42,619 bases of DNA from Spirogloea muscicola. Its lineage: Eukaryota > Streptophyta > Zygnematophyceae > Spirogloeales > Spirogloeaceae. Below, in pieces: positions 10,905-20,640 of this stretch (within the stretch, counting starts at the first letter, position 1; every line of letters begins with the position of its first letter). The translations under genes and the position numbers were made by a program. The stretch spans positions 33,039 to 75,657 of the forward strand of contig WELB01000165.1 in NCBI GenBank assembly GCA_009602725.1. Reading direction: 5' to 3'. Under the pieces are notes generated by a model. It saw only the letters and a program-made list of their open reading frames with translations, was not told where the DNA came from and did no database searches.

Positions 10905-11090
10905 CCCAGAAGGTGTTTACTCCGACCTGCGGCTGCTCAACAGGGGGAAGTGAGCAACCAGTGGTCATTAGGTCGCTGTATGCTTTAGCGCCTCTTTGGC
11001 TCCTTCGAGCTTTGTTTTCCTGGGCTGGCCAATCACAGCCATCGCAGTCTACTTGCAATCACAGCCATTGCCCTCCTTTTTGGAAGAGCT
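10905..11090 (+). mobile_element. Family 1 LINE 3' end
   Basis: It codes for the C-terminal YSDLRLLNRGK-stop at about 10920-10953 and continues into a 3'UTR with a delta-type hairpin (GGGCTGGCCAATCACAGCC) and a second CACAGCCATTGCCCTC module. The final Tyr codon of the motif is changed. Confidence 0.7.
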
Positions 11091-11509
11091 TCTAACTTGG
11101 GTGAATTTGAGTATTTGGCATGCCTACTTGGACCATATACCTGTTTGGATACCACATGCAGCTCGTCTACGACCACTGGATGACATTTTCACAAGGTCTT
11201 CTGAGACTTGTCATAGCTTTGGCTGGCATTTCACAACCTCCTTACACACAAGTGGTTCACCACATAGTCACGTGTCCTAAGATGTTGCCATGCTCATCGA
11301 CAACAAGTACGAACTCAATGAGTGCAAGAGGTGCTGCAGTTGCTGTCTCCATTGCAGCAAGTGCTATCTCCACTGCATTTGTTGCTCCCCGCGCTGTAGT
11401 CTGTGCTTTACTGAGTTTTGACCTCATGCAACCCCTCCGGCTGGCTGGACTCTCTCGAGCTGGCTACTGAATATTATAGTACAACACGTAGGTGGGCAAA
11501 GATAGCCTC
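11091..11509. other. No gene recognised
   Basis: About 420 bp of mixed sequence with one weak CAT-rich tail-like segment (about 11200-11240). I see no convincing reading frame or RNA gene. Confidence 0.4.
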
Positions 11510-11700
11510 TTACGACCTCCGCGGGGTGCTTCAAGACCTCGTTGTTATTGAATTGTTATTGAGTGGTTCATCCTACCCTACTTTTTGAGATAGCGCTTCT
11601 GACCCCTTCGTAGTATGGCCCCTTCGATCCTTGTCATCTTTTCGGGCTGGCTTCTCACAGCCCTTGCCCACATAGGGAGAGCCACTTCTTCTTTGAGAAC
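11510..11700 (+). mobile_element. Family 1 LINE tail (VHP-type end, beta hairpin)
   Basis: It holds the GTGGTTCATCCTACCC segment of the VHP subfamily, then GGGCTGGCTTCTCACAGCCC and a GGGAGAGCCACTTCTT terminus. It matches the 31240-31560 copy. Confidence 0.65.
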
Positions 11701-11849
11701 TGGCCAATGACTAGCCACAGAGCCACAGGGCCTGTGGCTTGAGCACTGCAACAACGAGGATAAAAAGGCGCGTCATGAAGTAGACACGTGAGTTGCAGGT
11801 GTGCGAACCCCTGAAAGGCGCCAAATATACACAGCTATGCAAGAAACTA

Positions 11850-11960
11850 CAGCGACTGGGAGCTTAGTAAGCCCGAGTCAGCAGCTGCAAGTCGAGTAAC
11901 TTGCAGCTGGAAAAGAGGCACCCCGACGAGACCCAGAAGTAACAGCCAAGTCGCTGTGAG
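11850..11960 (-). mobile_element. Family 1 LINE 3' coding end
   Basis: Antisense codons of the conserved C terminus (stop, then ...LLTRA-like) lie in GCTTAGTAAGCCCGAGTCAGC and the following GCAAGTCGAGTAACTTGC. It is followed by GACCCAGAAGTAACAGCC, corresponding to the ALAAASGSR region. Confidence 0.55.
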
Positions 11961-12012
11961 CTCTCAGCGCTGCATCTATTTACGCTGTTCTGGCCCCTGG
12001 GAAGTTGTATAC

Positions 12013-12214
12013 CGTTTTTTGAGCTGGCCAATTACTGCCATCGCCCTCTACTGGAAGAAAGGGCTCGCCCATTGAAGAGAGGGGCTGGAAGAGTCTCTCT
12101 TCTCAGGAAGAAAGTGGCTCTCTCAAACAAGACAAGCAGATTCTTCCAGTTGAGGGCGATGGCTGTAAGTGGCCAGCCCAGGAAAAAGAATGAACAAAGT
12201 TCGAAGGGGCCAAA
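12013..12214. mobile_element. Inverted family 1 LINE tails
   Basis: A plus-strand delta-type tail (GAGCTGGCC...TGCCATCGCCCTCTACTGG) at 12013-12055 faces a minus-strand one at 12140-12214 (CCAGTTGAGGGCGATGGC...GGCCAGCCC), with an alpha-type fragment between them. The minus tail abuts the start of the longest LINE copy. Confidence 0.65.
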
Positions 12215-13285
12215 GAAGCGGTAAAGCACATAAGCGACTACCTGAAGGGGCTTGAGCATTGGAATGAAGAGCCTCTCCCAAGGGGGGCAACAAATGTCCA
12301 GGCCCTCCCCCTCTACGACGCCCTCACCCTCCCGGACGAGGTATTCCGAAGTGCCGTCCACCGGCTCCTGGGCCTACTGCCGCCATGTCTCCAGGGTGTG
12401 CGTCAATGTGAGTGTGGCGAGCGCGGGACCGAGCCTGGAGAGCTGGCTGCTCATGTTCTGCGCTGTTCCCACGGCGGAGAGCGGACAGCGGCCCACGACC
12501 GCCTCCGCGTCGTAATGCATGGCATCCTGTTGGAGGCTGGTTTCTCCGTGGCAGCAGAGCACTCCGGAATCATGCCAATCCAGCACAGGGCCGACGGTCT
12601 CCATGCCAGGCGTGTAGACCTGGTGGCCACCCGACAGGCCGGCGGGCCACGTCTTCTCCTGGACGTGGTGACTACTGATGCCTATGACCGCTCACACCCA
12701 GCCAAATGTGCCACCACGGCTGGGTATGCGGTCGCCTGCGCTGCTCGGGCCAAAGAGCTGAAGTACGCGGATCATCCGCGGGAAGACGAGTTCTTCCCGT
12801 TGGCCATCGACACACATGGGGCGCTGGGCGCTCGGTGGCTCGAGCTGCTCACCCAGCTCGCCCGCCACACCATCGCCCGGCGCTTCCATGGGGAGCCGGT
12901 TGACTTCCCTGCAGCCGGGTCGCTGGCGCAAGTGTATCGAATGCGCCTGGCCGTCTCGCTGCAGAGGTCCATGGCCCGGGCGCTGCACCTTCGTGCCGGC
13001 AGAGCCCTCGCTGCTGCCTCGGGCTCTGGCCAGGGGACCCACTTCCAGGAGCCCAGCATCTCTGATCTGCGGCTGCTTAGCAGGGGTTACTGAGTGTCTC
13101 GTAGCAGCTTTGTTTCTGTTACTTAGCGCTTCCCCTGGCCCCAAAGGCAAGCACATTTTTAGATGTGCTTGCCTTTGTACCTGGCCATTTGGCCTACATT
13201 TCTTTCTAATACACGATCTTTTCCTGGCCCCCTTCTCGTACTCCGTTCATTCTTTTTCGGGCTGGTTGTTCCAGCCCCTATTCTC
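12215..13285 (+). mobile_element. Longest family 1 LINE copy: C-terminal RT-associated knuckle and REL endonuclease
   Basis: This non-LTR retrotransposon copy is 5'-truncated. The frame is open from about 12215 (AVKHISDYLKGLEHWNEEPL) to a stop at 13091-13093. It has a Cys/His knuckle (CECG...HVLRC, C-x-C-x12-H-x3-C). Next comes a restriction-like endonuclease region with RADGLHARRVDLVA, LLLDVVTTDAYD and AKELKYADH, fitting the PD-(D/E)xK pattern of R2/Dualen-type LINEs. It closes with LAQVYRMRLAVSLQRSMA and SDLRLLSRGY-stop. No reverse transcriptase domain is left, so the copy cannot move on its own. The 3'UTR (hairpin near 13258-13277) is split by an 80-bp family 2 insertion. Confidence 0.85.
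13143..13222 (+). mobile_element. 80-bp family 2 LINE tail insertion with 9-bp target duplication and snap-back palindrome
   Basis: It sits in the 3'UTR of the 12215 copy, between two copies of CCTGGCCCC (13134-13142 and 13223-13231). Its first part is a perfect inverted repeat with 14-bp arms (13143-13156 and 13163-13176) and a 6-base loop. The rest matches the family 2 terminus (GCCATTTGGCC, TTTCTAATACACGATCTT). Other family 2 copies have only the right arm, so the left arm arose during or after insertion. Confidence 0.85.
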
Positions 13286-13304
13286 AATGGGCGAGCACTT
13301 TCTT

Positions 13305-13424
13305 ACAAATGAAGTGGCACTCCCAATGGGGGCAAGAGCTGTGATAAGCCAGCCCGAAAAGAATCCGAAGGGCCGAAAGGACATGGGTTTCAGGGTCCAG
13401 GGGCTCCAAATAAAGAAGTAGAAA
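13305..13424 (-). mobile_element. Family 1 LINE tail (beta-type)
   Basis: Antisense GAAGTGGCACTCCCAATGGG, then a CTGTGATAAGCCAGCCC hairpin and UTR body. Tail only. Confidence 0.6.
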
Positions 13425-13680
13425 GGGCTCGCCCATTGAGGATAGGGGCTGGACAAGCCAGCCCAAAAAAGAATGAACAAAGAACGAGAAGGGGGCCAGA
13501 GGAAGCCAGAGGAAGCGCTAAGAAACCAAAGCAGACAAAGAAAGAAAGCAGCTACAAATCACTCAGTAACCCCTGCTAAGCAGCCGCAAATCAGAGAGGC
13601 TAGGGTCCTGGAAGTGGGTCCCCTGGACAGAGCCAGAGGCAGCAGCGAGGGCTCTCCCGGCACGAAGGTGCAGCGAAGAA
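13425..13680 (-). mobile_element. Family 1 LINE 3' end
   Basis: The alpha-type tail (CTCGCCCATTGAGGATAGGG hairpin) is followed inward by a UTR with an internal GGAAGCCAGA-type duplication, then the antisense C terminus (stop, LLSRGY region in AACCCCTGCTAAGCAGCCGC) and ALAAASGS. It is truncated at about 13680, where the next copy begins. Confidence 0.75.
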
Positions 13681-14010
13681 GTGGCTCTCCCAACGGGGGC
13701 ACGGGCTGTGAAAAAGGAGCCCGGGAAAATGACGGTTCGAAGGGGCCAAATAACGGAGGGGGCCTAAAGCGCTATTTCAGAACGGGTGTAGGATGGACTA
13801 CTCGGTAGCTACGAGTGAGGAGCCTCAAATTCCGACGGACTAGCTGCCGGATTAGACTCCCGCTGCAGCGAGAGCACGCAAATGCAAGTCGTGGGTGGGC
13901 CATGGACCGCTGGAGGGAGATTGACAGACGCGTGCTTTTTTTTTTCCCGCTATAGACCTGGGCCCACGAGCCATCGGCGTTGAAGCGGATCCCGGCCGAG
14001 CTTCCCAAGA
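13677..14010 (-). mobile_element. Family 1 LINE copy, VHP-type C terminus
   Basis: A beta-type tail, then an antisense ORF end reading ...NLRLLTRSYRVVHPTPVLK, preceded by LSISLQRSMAHP and FNADGSWAQVYS. The ORF is longer at the C terminus than in the RGY-stop subfamily, and a T/A run (about 13935-13945) interrupts it. This defines a second subfamily ending. Confidence 0.7.
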
Positions 14011-14249
14011 TCCCGGCATCCCGCCCAGTCGTGGGGCCAGGCGGGCAGGCGGCCAATGGCCCGAGCTTCAGGGGCACGTGCCGACGTGTTCTGTGTCGCG
14101 GAGCGCCGCCCTGCCCAGCACTGTCTCCAGACGCGGAGGAGGCTTGTATGCCCGCCGCGTGGCGGCTTTCGCGCGTGCGAGCAGTTGGCAATGTATATGA
14201 AGCAAATTGAGTCCGCGGTTGGGCACCAGTGATGGGTGAGTGAGATCTT

Positions 14250-14525
14250 CCAAATTGACTGGTGGCTGGGAAAGGCCAGCCCAGAGGAATGGACAAGGTC
14301 TGAAGCCAGAGTGCGAAGGACTAGGACTGACATCATCCAGGGAACGCTCAGTAACCTCAGTCAGGAGATGCAAGTCTGAGTAGCTAGCCGGCGGAAAGAC
14401 GTCGCCCTGACGGAAGCCAGAGGCCGCCGCCAAAGCTCGGGTGGGCAGGAAGAGAAGCGCGGCCAGATTTGCTGGTGGCTGGGAAAGGCAGCCCACAAGA
14501 ACGGATCCAGTAAATTTGAGTGAGC
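14250..14525 (-). mobile_element. Family 1 LINE 3' end with gamma-type tails
   Basis: A minus gamma tail (TTGACTGGTGGCTGGGAAAG) at about 14258-14300 is followed by antisense SYSDLHLLTEV codons and AAASGFRQGDVFPP to about 14450. A second gamma tail lies at 14460-14500. Confidence 0.7.
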
Positions 14526-14539
14526 GTCCAGGGTGAAAA

Positions 14540-15165
14540 GTGGAAGCAGCAAAAAGCTCGCCCAATTGAAGAAGGTCGCTGAAAAAGGCCAGCCAAAAAG
14601 AATGGACAAGGTCCGAAGAGCAGAAAGCCGAAAGGCGCTTAGACAACTCACAGCTATGCACGGGACTACTACTTGGGCTGGCCTCTCCCAGCCACCAGTC
14701 AATTTGGAAGCGCTGTTGTTGTGACTACAGCGGAGGGGAGCTTAGTAACCCCGGGTTAGAAGCAGAAAGTCGGAGTAACCCCCAGCTGGAAAAGAGGCAC
14801 TACGACGGGACCCAGAGGCAGCAGCAATGGCACGGCCTGCCCGCGAGTGCACGGTGTGAGCCAGGGAGCGTTGGAAGAAGACAGAGAGCCGCATGCGGAA
14901 TACCTGGGCAAGCGACCTAGCAGCGTTGAAGTCTGGCAGCTCTCCTTGCGGACCATGCCGACAATCGATGGCCTGCCGGGCAAGCTGCTGCAGGAGGTCC
15001 AGCCAGCGACTGCTGAAGGCCCCGTGCACGTCAACAGCGAGTGCCTCGAACTATCTCCAACCGGATGATCTGCAGACTTGCGCTCCTTGCCACGAGCCGC
15101 TGTGGCGACCGCGTGCCCTGCTGACGACGCCGATCTGGTGGGGATGGCGGAGTCGACGCGGTCGG
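14540..15165 (-). mobile_element. Family 1 LINE copy (about 570 bp without its insertion)
   Basis: Antisense ORF end: SAGHAVATAARGKERKSADH, a frame change, then SRWLDLLQQLARQAID, SLAQVFRMRLSVFFQRSLAH, AAASGSRRSASFPAG and SDFLLLTRGY-stop at 14742. The 3'UTR runs down to about 14540 and contains a 53-bp tail insertion (14670-14722). Confidence 0.8.
14670..14722 (+). mobile_element. 53-bp tail-only LINE insertion with 6-bp target duplication
   Basis: It is flanked by GACTAC at 14664-14669 and 14723-14728. Removing it restores the normal UTR (compare GCACGAGACTACAGCG near 15333). It holds one hairpin (GGGCTGGCCTCTCCCAGCC), the gamma terminus and a TTGTTGT end. It inserted antisense to the host copy. 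Confidence 0.85.
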
Positions 15166-15169
15166 TTCT

Positions 15170-15375
15170 CCTCTCGAAGAGGGAGGCTCTTCCAAAGTGG
15201 GCGATGGCCGAGAATGGCCAGCCCCACAAGAGAAGGAGCTCGCCAAATGAAAGAAGGTGGCGGAGAAAGGCAAGCCCAAAAAGGAAGGACGAGGTCCAAA
15301 AAGCCGAAAGGCGCCTGAACCACACAGCTGTGCACGAGACTACAGCGTAGGGGAGCCTAGTAATCCCACAAGAAG
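15170..15375 (-). mobile_element. Family 1 LINE tails
   Basis: Two antisense tails: a delta-like one (GGGCGATGGCCGAGAATGGC) at about 15195-15225 and one with GCTCGCCAAATGAAAGAAGG at about 15240. The UTR body runs on to a CTAGTAATCCC segment where the coding end would start. Confidence 0.6.
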
Positions 15376-15384
15376 ACAACAGCT

Positions 15385-15530
15385 CTTCCTTTCATTCTGT
15401 GGACCTTGTCCATTCTTTCTGGGCTGGCTATTCACAGCCCCTGCTAAATTGGAAGATTTTTTCAGACCTTGTACATACCTTTAGGCTGGCGCCTCACAGC
15501 CGTTGCCGTAAGTTGCAAGACCTGTTCGTT
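15385..15530 (+). mobile_element. Two family 1 LINE tails
   Basis: Plus-strand hairpins GGGCTGGCTATTCACAGCCC (15420-15439) and GGCTGGCGCCTCACAGCC (15483-15500), each preceded by the ACCTTGT.CAT..CTTT box. Confidence 0.7.
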
Positions 15531-15760
15531 TCTTTTGGTGATGGCTATGATAACTAAACCCAAACAGAAAAAGAAGCAGCCCAAAAGGTTTAAACAAGGT
15601 CTCAAGAGTGAATTCAAAAGGCAAAAAACACTAGAAATAAGAGTAAATCCAGAAGACAGTGAGCCCTATCTAAGGTACGGTTCAAGAACGAAGAAGCCAT
15701 CCCAATATGAAATAGCTCTTTGAGAGTAAGTCGATGGCTAAATGACCGGAGCAGCTCGAC
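15531..15760. other. AT-richer spacer, no gene recognised
   Basis: Lysine-rich reading on the plus strand (TKPKQKKKQPK) from A-rich DNA. It lacks homology I can name and is probably not a gene. Confidence 0.4.
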
Positions 15761-15900
15761 CTAAGGGAGCGAGGGCTGGGAAAATTCAGCTCATAAAACA
15801 ACAAGGTCCAGAGGAGCCGGATTGATACTTCATGACCTGATAATTGCCTGCTTAGTAGCCCCTAGTCAGCAGCTGCAAGTCGGAGAAAGTAGCAGCAGAA
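15760..15900 (-). mobile_element. Family 1 LINE tail and coding end
   Basis: GCGAGGGCTGGGAAAATTCAGC tail split over 15765-15790, then the antisense C-terminal codons in TTAGTAGCCCCTAGTCAGC. Confidence 0.5.
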
Positions 15901-15919
15901 ATCAAGAAGCAGCTCTTCT

Positions 15920-16430
15920 GAAAGAAGAAAGTGCGCGCCCATAAAGGAGGGACTGGCAGAGGCCAGCCCCAAAAGAATGGATAAAATCCAAAGAGCCAAA
16001 TAAGATGCCTACAAGAAAAAGACACAGCTAGACACAAGACGACGCAACGGGAAGCTCAGTAACACCTGCTAAGCAGCCGCAGGTCGGAGAAGCTGGGCAC
16101 CTCGTGGCGGGTCCCCAGGCCAGAGCCAGAGGCCGCAGCAAGGGCACGACCGGCACGCACATGCAACGCGCGAGCCATGGACCTCTGCAGCGAGACGGAC
16201 AGGCGCATTCGATACACCTGTGCGAGCAACATGGAAGTTCACCGGCTCCCCGTGGTAGCGCGGGAGACGGCGTGGCGCGCGAGCTGGTTGAGCAGCTCGA
16301 GCCACCGAGCGCCTACTGCACCGTGCGTGTCGATGGCGAGCAAAACTAATTCGTCCTCCCGTGGATAGTCCGCGTATTTCAACTCCATGGCCCCGGCTGC
16401 GCAGGCCCCACATGCCCAGCCTTGAAGGCC
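15920..16430 (-). mobile_element. Family 1 LINE copy, subfamily shared with 34225-34490
   Basis: The tail (GTGCGCGCCCATAAAGGAGG hairpin) and a UTR containing GACGACGCAACGGGAAGCTC are followed by the antisense ORF end. Parts seen: stop and RGY region near 16055, ALAAASG, HLRAG, SLQRSMARAL, then after a small deletion ARWLELLNQLARHAV, LAIDTHGAVG and MELKYADYPREDE. Confidence 0.8.
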
Positions 16431-16479
16431 CATGGCGAGGGGTGCGAGCTGTCGCAGTGGTCCGTTGTCACCACGTCTT

Positions 16480-16760
16480 CTGAAAGGAAGCGAGGGCTAA
16501 AAAGGCCAGCCCACGCGACACTGAACAAGGTTCCCGCAGGAAAGGAGGAGCAGCTCTTCCAAAGAAGGCGAGGGCTGGGAGAAGCCAGCCCGCAAAAGAG
16601 TGATGAATGTGCGAAGGAGCCGGAAGTACATCAGGAGGCGCCCCACCTAGAGTCGGAGGCGGTAGCCAGAGCACGCCGCGCGAAGAAGCAATGCATGTGC
16701 CAGGGAGCGCTGCAAGAAAATGGAAAGTCGCGTTCATACACCAGAGCCCGATAGCGGAAG
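16480..16760 (-). mobile_element. Decayed family 1 LINE fragments
   Basis: Two tails (AAAAAGGCCAGCCC at about 16498; GCGAGGGCTGGGAGAAGCC at about 16568) and a decayed antisense coding end with CAGGGAGCGCTGCAAG corresponding to LQRSL. It is more diverged than its neighbours. Confidence 0.55.
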
Positions 16761-18180
16761 CGTGCACTTTAGGTTCTGGGGGTTGATAGCCGCTTATATT
16801 GTGGACTTGCCATTCGTTGTACCAACCAATGATCTCACCCTCCTCACCACGGGCCTCTGGCCTGGTCCCTTCAGCCCGTTCCCTTCTTTCAGGTGAAAAT
16901 GACATACTTACAATGTACGTGTATATGCTTACACATAGATCAAACTCTTTCTGCCACCAGCTATGCACCTCCTCCGAAAAGCACACCGCGTACCCTCATT
17001 GCCATCTCATTGACGCCCCCCTTTGGTAAGCTCTTGGCTCCCAGATGTTCTGCTTATTGTTGATGAGGTATATTTGGCGCCAATTGCAAGCTGCAAGATA
17101 GCAGCAGTATAAATCTTTGCAGCCCATGTACTACATTCTGCTTCTCTTGACTTTGTGTCTAGGAACACGACGTCACAATATATTGCTTGCAAATGCTCCA
17201 GTAAAGTGAGCGCCAGCTCCCAAATTGTCCTGCATCTCGACCAAATTCTACATGGCTCTGTACATCACAGCTTGAGCTGTTTATGCCTGCCGTTGTATCA
17301 GCTGTTAACATAGTAAGGAGCCCCTTGGTGGTGCAGCTCCATCCATGATACTGATGGAGCTCTCACAAGTCTACTTTGCAGTAACCTGACAATGAGTAGC
17401 TTTGCACGGTCTACCAAGCAGCAGGCTTAAGGGCATCATTGTATCATGATCTGAAAATATCTTCAGCTTCCACGTTGAGGTGGAGATGCGCATTATAATT
17501 GCTTTTGACAATTCAGATTTTACCTACTGACAGCTTTATGGCTTGTACAACTCATCTCCCAGAAGCACACACAAAGCGCCAACAACATTGACACCACATG
17601 GCATGACAATTTTGAAAGAACAGCCCTCGTGGTTACAGTGGTGATGCTTTTCGTCGACAGAACGTCATGTGGCATGGGGCTCTGACTTGCTGCGGGGGGG
17701 CTTGCAGATCTCAGCGCCACATGCTCAAATTCTTGTACTATCAAGACTGGCGACAAGCACGAGGAGTTCCACTCACAAAATGGAAGCAGCGACTCCAGTG
17801 GCTGTCAAACAGGTAGCTCACCAAACAGCTCAAAATGAGAGGCAGGAGCTCGTGAACGGCCAGACCGAGAAGACAGGCATTCAAAGAAATGTCGATTCCA
17901 AGGCAGCGGAGGCCCTGTCAGCAAGGCAAGCAGCAGCAAAATTGCACTACGCAAGCTCAGCAACAGCGAGATTGCAGGCGGAGGCGGTAGGCCCCAGGCG
18001 CAGCTGAGGCGCGATCAGGCCGATCGGCGCTGCCGAGACACGGACAAGAGGGCTCGCGCCGCAGCCGAGCGCAAGCGAGCGAGCGCTTGGTGCGTGGAAG
18101 CTCGCCTGCTCAGCTGGCAGGCCGCGTACAGGCGCGCTAAGGCGAGGAGGTCGAGCAGCTGCGTCTGGGTTCGCGGTTCA
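16761..18180. other. Apparently unique sequence without a recognised gene
   Basis: About 1.4 kb, AT-richer to about 17760 and then increasingly GC-rich. A plus-strand frame at 17669-18007 is Ala/Gln-rich (EAATPVAVKQVAHQTA) and the next 170 bp read as a basic, coiled-coil-like RRDQADRRCRDTDKRARAA in another frame. I could not assign either to a family, so I do not call a gene. Confidence 0.4.
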
Positions 18181-18330
18181 GGGTCCACCTTGAGCAAGGT
18201 CTTCCAGAATGTGCAATGGCTGTGGTAGGAAGAATGACTCTTCCAGTAGAGAGCAATAGCTGTGATAGGCCAACCCAAAGAAGATGCAGCTCTTTCGTAT
18301 CGAAAGCTGCTGTTGACTTCATGAGGCGGC
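18180..18330 (-). mobile_element. Family 1 LINE tails
   Basis: Antisense modules CAATGGCTGTGG...AAGAATGACTCTTCC and CAATAGCTGTGATAGGCCA, then GGCTGTGAAAGCCAGCC. These are decayed delta/beta-type ends. Confidence 0.5.
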
Positions 18331-18517
18331 TGTGAAAGCCAGCCGAATGCATACAGAGGGATCTCAGAGTGCATCTCCACGTATGCGAAGCCCCAGGCTG
18401 GCCCGACAGGAGAATCTCATTTACACCGGGTCAGCAATAGGAAGTCAGCTGATGTGAAGGGAGCGGGAGGGGAGAGGCTTGCGCAGTCCTGCGCAACGCA
18501 GAGGCTGCTGCATACCA

Positions 18518-18985
18518 AAGTGCTCGCCACAGAAGGTAGGGGCTGGGACAGGCCCAGCCCAAAAACAAGGTCCAAAGAGCCATAAGGTGCCTAAAACCAC
18601 ACAGCTAGACACGAGACTACTGCAGACAGCAGCTCAGTAAGTACGAGTGAGCAGCAGAAAGTCGGAGTAACTCGCAGCTGGGAAAGAGGCACTCCGCCTA
18701 GACCCAGATGCAGCAGTCATTGTGCGGCCTGCTCGCAAGCGGACTACGTGAGCCAGGGAGCGCTGGAAAGAGACTGACAGCCGCTTGCGGGAAGACGTGG
18801 GCAAGCGAGCCGGCAGCGTCGAAGCCCGGCAGCTCCCCTTGCTGACCCGGCCGCCGATCGATCGCCTGCCGGGCAAGCCTCTGCAGGAGGTCCAGCCAGC
18901 AATTGCCGAAAGCCCCGTGGACGTCGATCGCAAGTGCTGCAAAATCATCACCAGCAGGGTGCTGCAAATGGGCAATTGCCGTGAA
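18518..18985 (-). mobile_element. Family 1 LINE copy (about 470 bp)
   Basis: Tail with GGGGCTGGGACAGGCCCAGC, UTR with ACACGAGACTACTGC, then the antisense ORF end: SDFLLLTRTY-stop at 18634, AAASGSRRSASFPAA, then with one frame change GSLAHVF, LDLLQRLARQAIDRRP, LAIDVHGAFG and HPAGDD at about 18965. Confidence 0.8.
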
Positions 18986-19970
18986 GTGAAACGGGAAGTG
19001 GCTCTGAAGGGTCCAACTTTGAGTGGCCAATAGGCTCAGCACAGAGAGAAAGCTCTGCCACAACAAGACGTCAGCTGTGAAAAGCTAGCCCAAAGGCCAG
19101 CCCAATCGAAGAAGCAGCTCTGTCAAAGGGGGCGAGGGCTGGAAATAGCCAGTCCACATAATAGACAAGCTTCGAAGAGAGGAAGCGCGTTCAAAGAGGC
19201 AACAAACCACTCAGCTGAAGCAAGTGTCTTTTACAAATGGCTGCTTAACAACCTCTGGTGAATAGCCACAAGTCGGAAGGAGCAGCAGGCGAGGAAGCAA
19301 AGGGTCAGGGCTGTGGCTTTGTGGAAGTCTCAGAAGTAGGCTCCATCTGGCTTTGGGTCTCCAGCTGCTAGATTGCTCACTTGCAGCTGCTGAATAGGGT
19401 GACTGAGCAGGCATCCTTTTGCGGTCTCCACTCTTGCTGACCTTGTTCTTGAATTTGTGATCTGGCTTTTTCACAGCCCTCGCCCATCACAAGAAAGAAT
19501 AGCACTTCCGAAATGACGGCAATGGCTGTGAGGCCAGCCCAAAGCCGTAGCTACATGCCTTGGGTGCTTTCGCGCTTTCCAGGGCCCCTTCGAACTTTGT
19601 TCATTCTTTTTTCTGGGCTGGCCCTCGCAGCCACTGCCCTCCCCTGGAAGCATCCTTCTTACTTCACAGGAATGGACAAGGTCTGGAAGGGCGAGGAAGC
19701 GCGGCCAGATTGACTGGTGGCTGGGAAAGGCCAGCCCAAAAGAATGGACAGAGTCTGAAAGGGCCGGATGGCCACAAGACCTCCTTCTTAGGGGTTAGGG
19801 TCGACACGATACACGATCTTTTCCTTCTTAGTACAGCTTTCCGCTTTGGACCTTAATCATTCTGGGCTGGCCTCTCACAGCCCTCATCTTACTGAAGAAG
19901 TGCACGTCTTTGTGGGCGGGCTTTGTAGAACAGCGCTGCCAAATTTATACAGCTTTCGCTCCCTTTAGCT
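18986..19970. mobile_element. Mixed LINE tails in both orientations
   Basis: Minus-strand tails lie near 19070-19160 and 19440-19540; plus-strand delta-like hairpins near 19612-19640 and 19862-19885; a minus gamma tail at 19705-19750; and a scrap of family 2 terminus (ATACACGATCTT) at about 19812-19825. The stretch at 19200-19430 has no recognisable feature beyond a decayed coding end. Confidence 0.6.
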
Positions 19971-19974
19971 GGTG

Positions 19975-20345
19975 GCGGCCAGATTGACTGGTGGCTGGGA
20001 AAAGCCAGCCCTAAGGAATGGACAAGGTCTGAAGGAGCCGGAGTCGAAGCAGTCATTTGTACGAAGGACTAGGACGAAGACATCAGCCAGGGAACGCTCA
20101 GTAACCTCTAATCAGGAGATGCAAGTCTGAGTAGCTAGCCGGAGGAAAGACGTCGCCCTGACGGAAGCCGGAGGCCGCCGCCAAAGCTCGGCCTGCGCGC
20201 AAGTGAACCGCGAAGGCAAGGGACCGCTTCATCGAGATGGCCAAACGCATTCGGAAGACTTGAGTGAGGGACCCGGCGACGTTGAAGCCGGGCTGCTCGC
20301 CCTGCTGCCCGAGGCGGCGGCCCGCTGCACGCCGCGCAAGGCGGT
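19975..20345 (-). mobile_element. Family 1 LINE copy, gamma subfamily
   Basis: Gamma tail (TTGACTGGTGGCTGGGAAAA), UTR with GGAACGCTCAGTAACC, then the antisense ORF end with SYSDLHLL, DVFPPA, KAFGHLDE region and FNVAGSLTQVF-like codons to about 20290. It matches 14250-14450 closely in tail and C terminus. Confidence 0.75.
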
Positions 20346-20374
20346 GAGGGGCTAGTCATTAGCCGTACAACATC

Positions 20375-20640
20375 TGGGCATCAGTGAGCGACCTCTACGT
20401 GCTGACTCGTGGCCACAGAGCGGGTCAATGTTAGCTGCAGGTGATGTACATCTGTCGACGTGCTTGCCATCGTACTTGGCCAGCCATTCAGACCCTCCAC
20501 CTCAGAAGAGCCTTTTCCTTGGACGATAGTGGACGAAAGCTCGCTCATTGAGGATAGTGGCTGTGAAAGCCAGGCCAAGACACGATGAACAAAGTACGAG
20601 AAGGGGGCCAGGGGAAGCGCTAAGAAAGAGAGAAGGCGCG
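20375..20640. mobile_element. LINE coding end (+) and tail (-)
   Basis: On the plus strand SDLYVLTRGH (about 20380-20412) is a variant of the conserved C terminus; the same CTACGTGCTGACTCGT occurs at about 28014-28029. On the minus strand an alpha-type tail at 20540-20635 (GCTCGCTCATTGAGGATAG) follows. Confidence 0.55.

Noticed and set aside
17669-18380. Ala/Gln- and Arg-rich frames as a small gene
   Set aside because: Frames on both strands are open at once, no start context or domain is visible, and one end runs into LINE tails.
19786-19800. Telomere-like GGGGTTAGGG
   Set aside because: Only one and a half units; not an array, and it lies in a LINE-tail cluster.
9565-20640. Possible DNA transposons with terminal inverted repeats
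   Set aside because: The inverted repeats are opposite-facing copies of the same LINE 3' tail. Their ends do not pair consistently, and coding parts always lie on one side of the tail.
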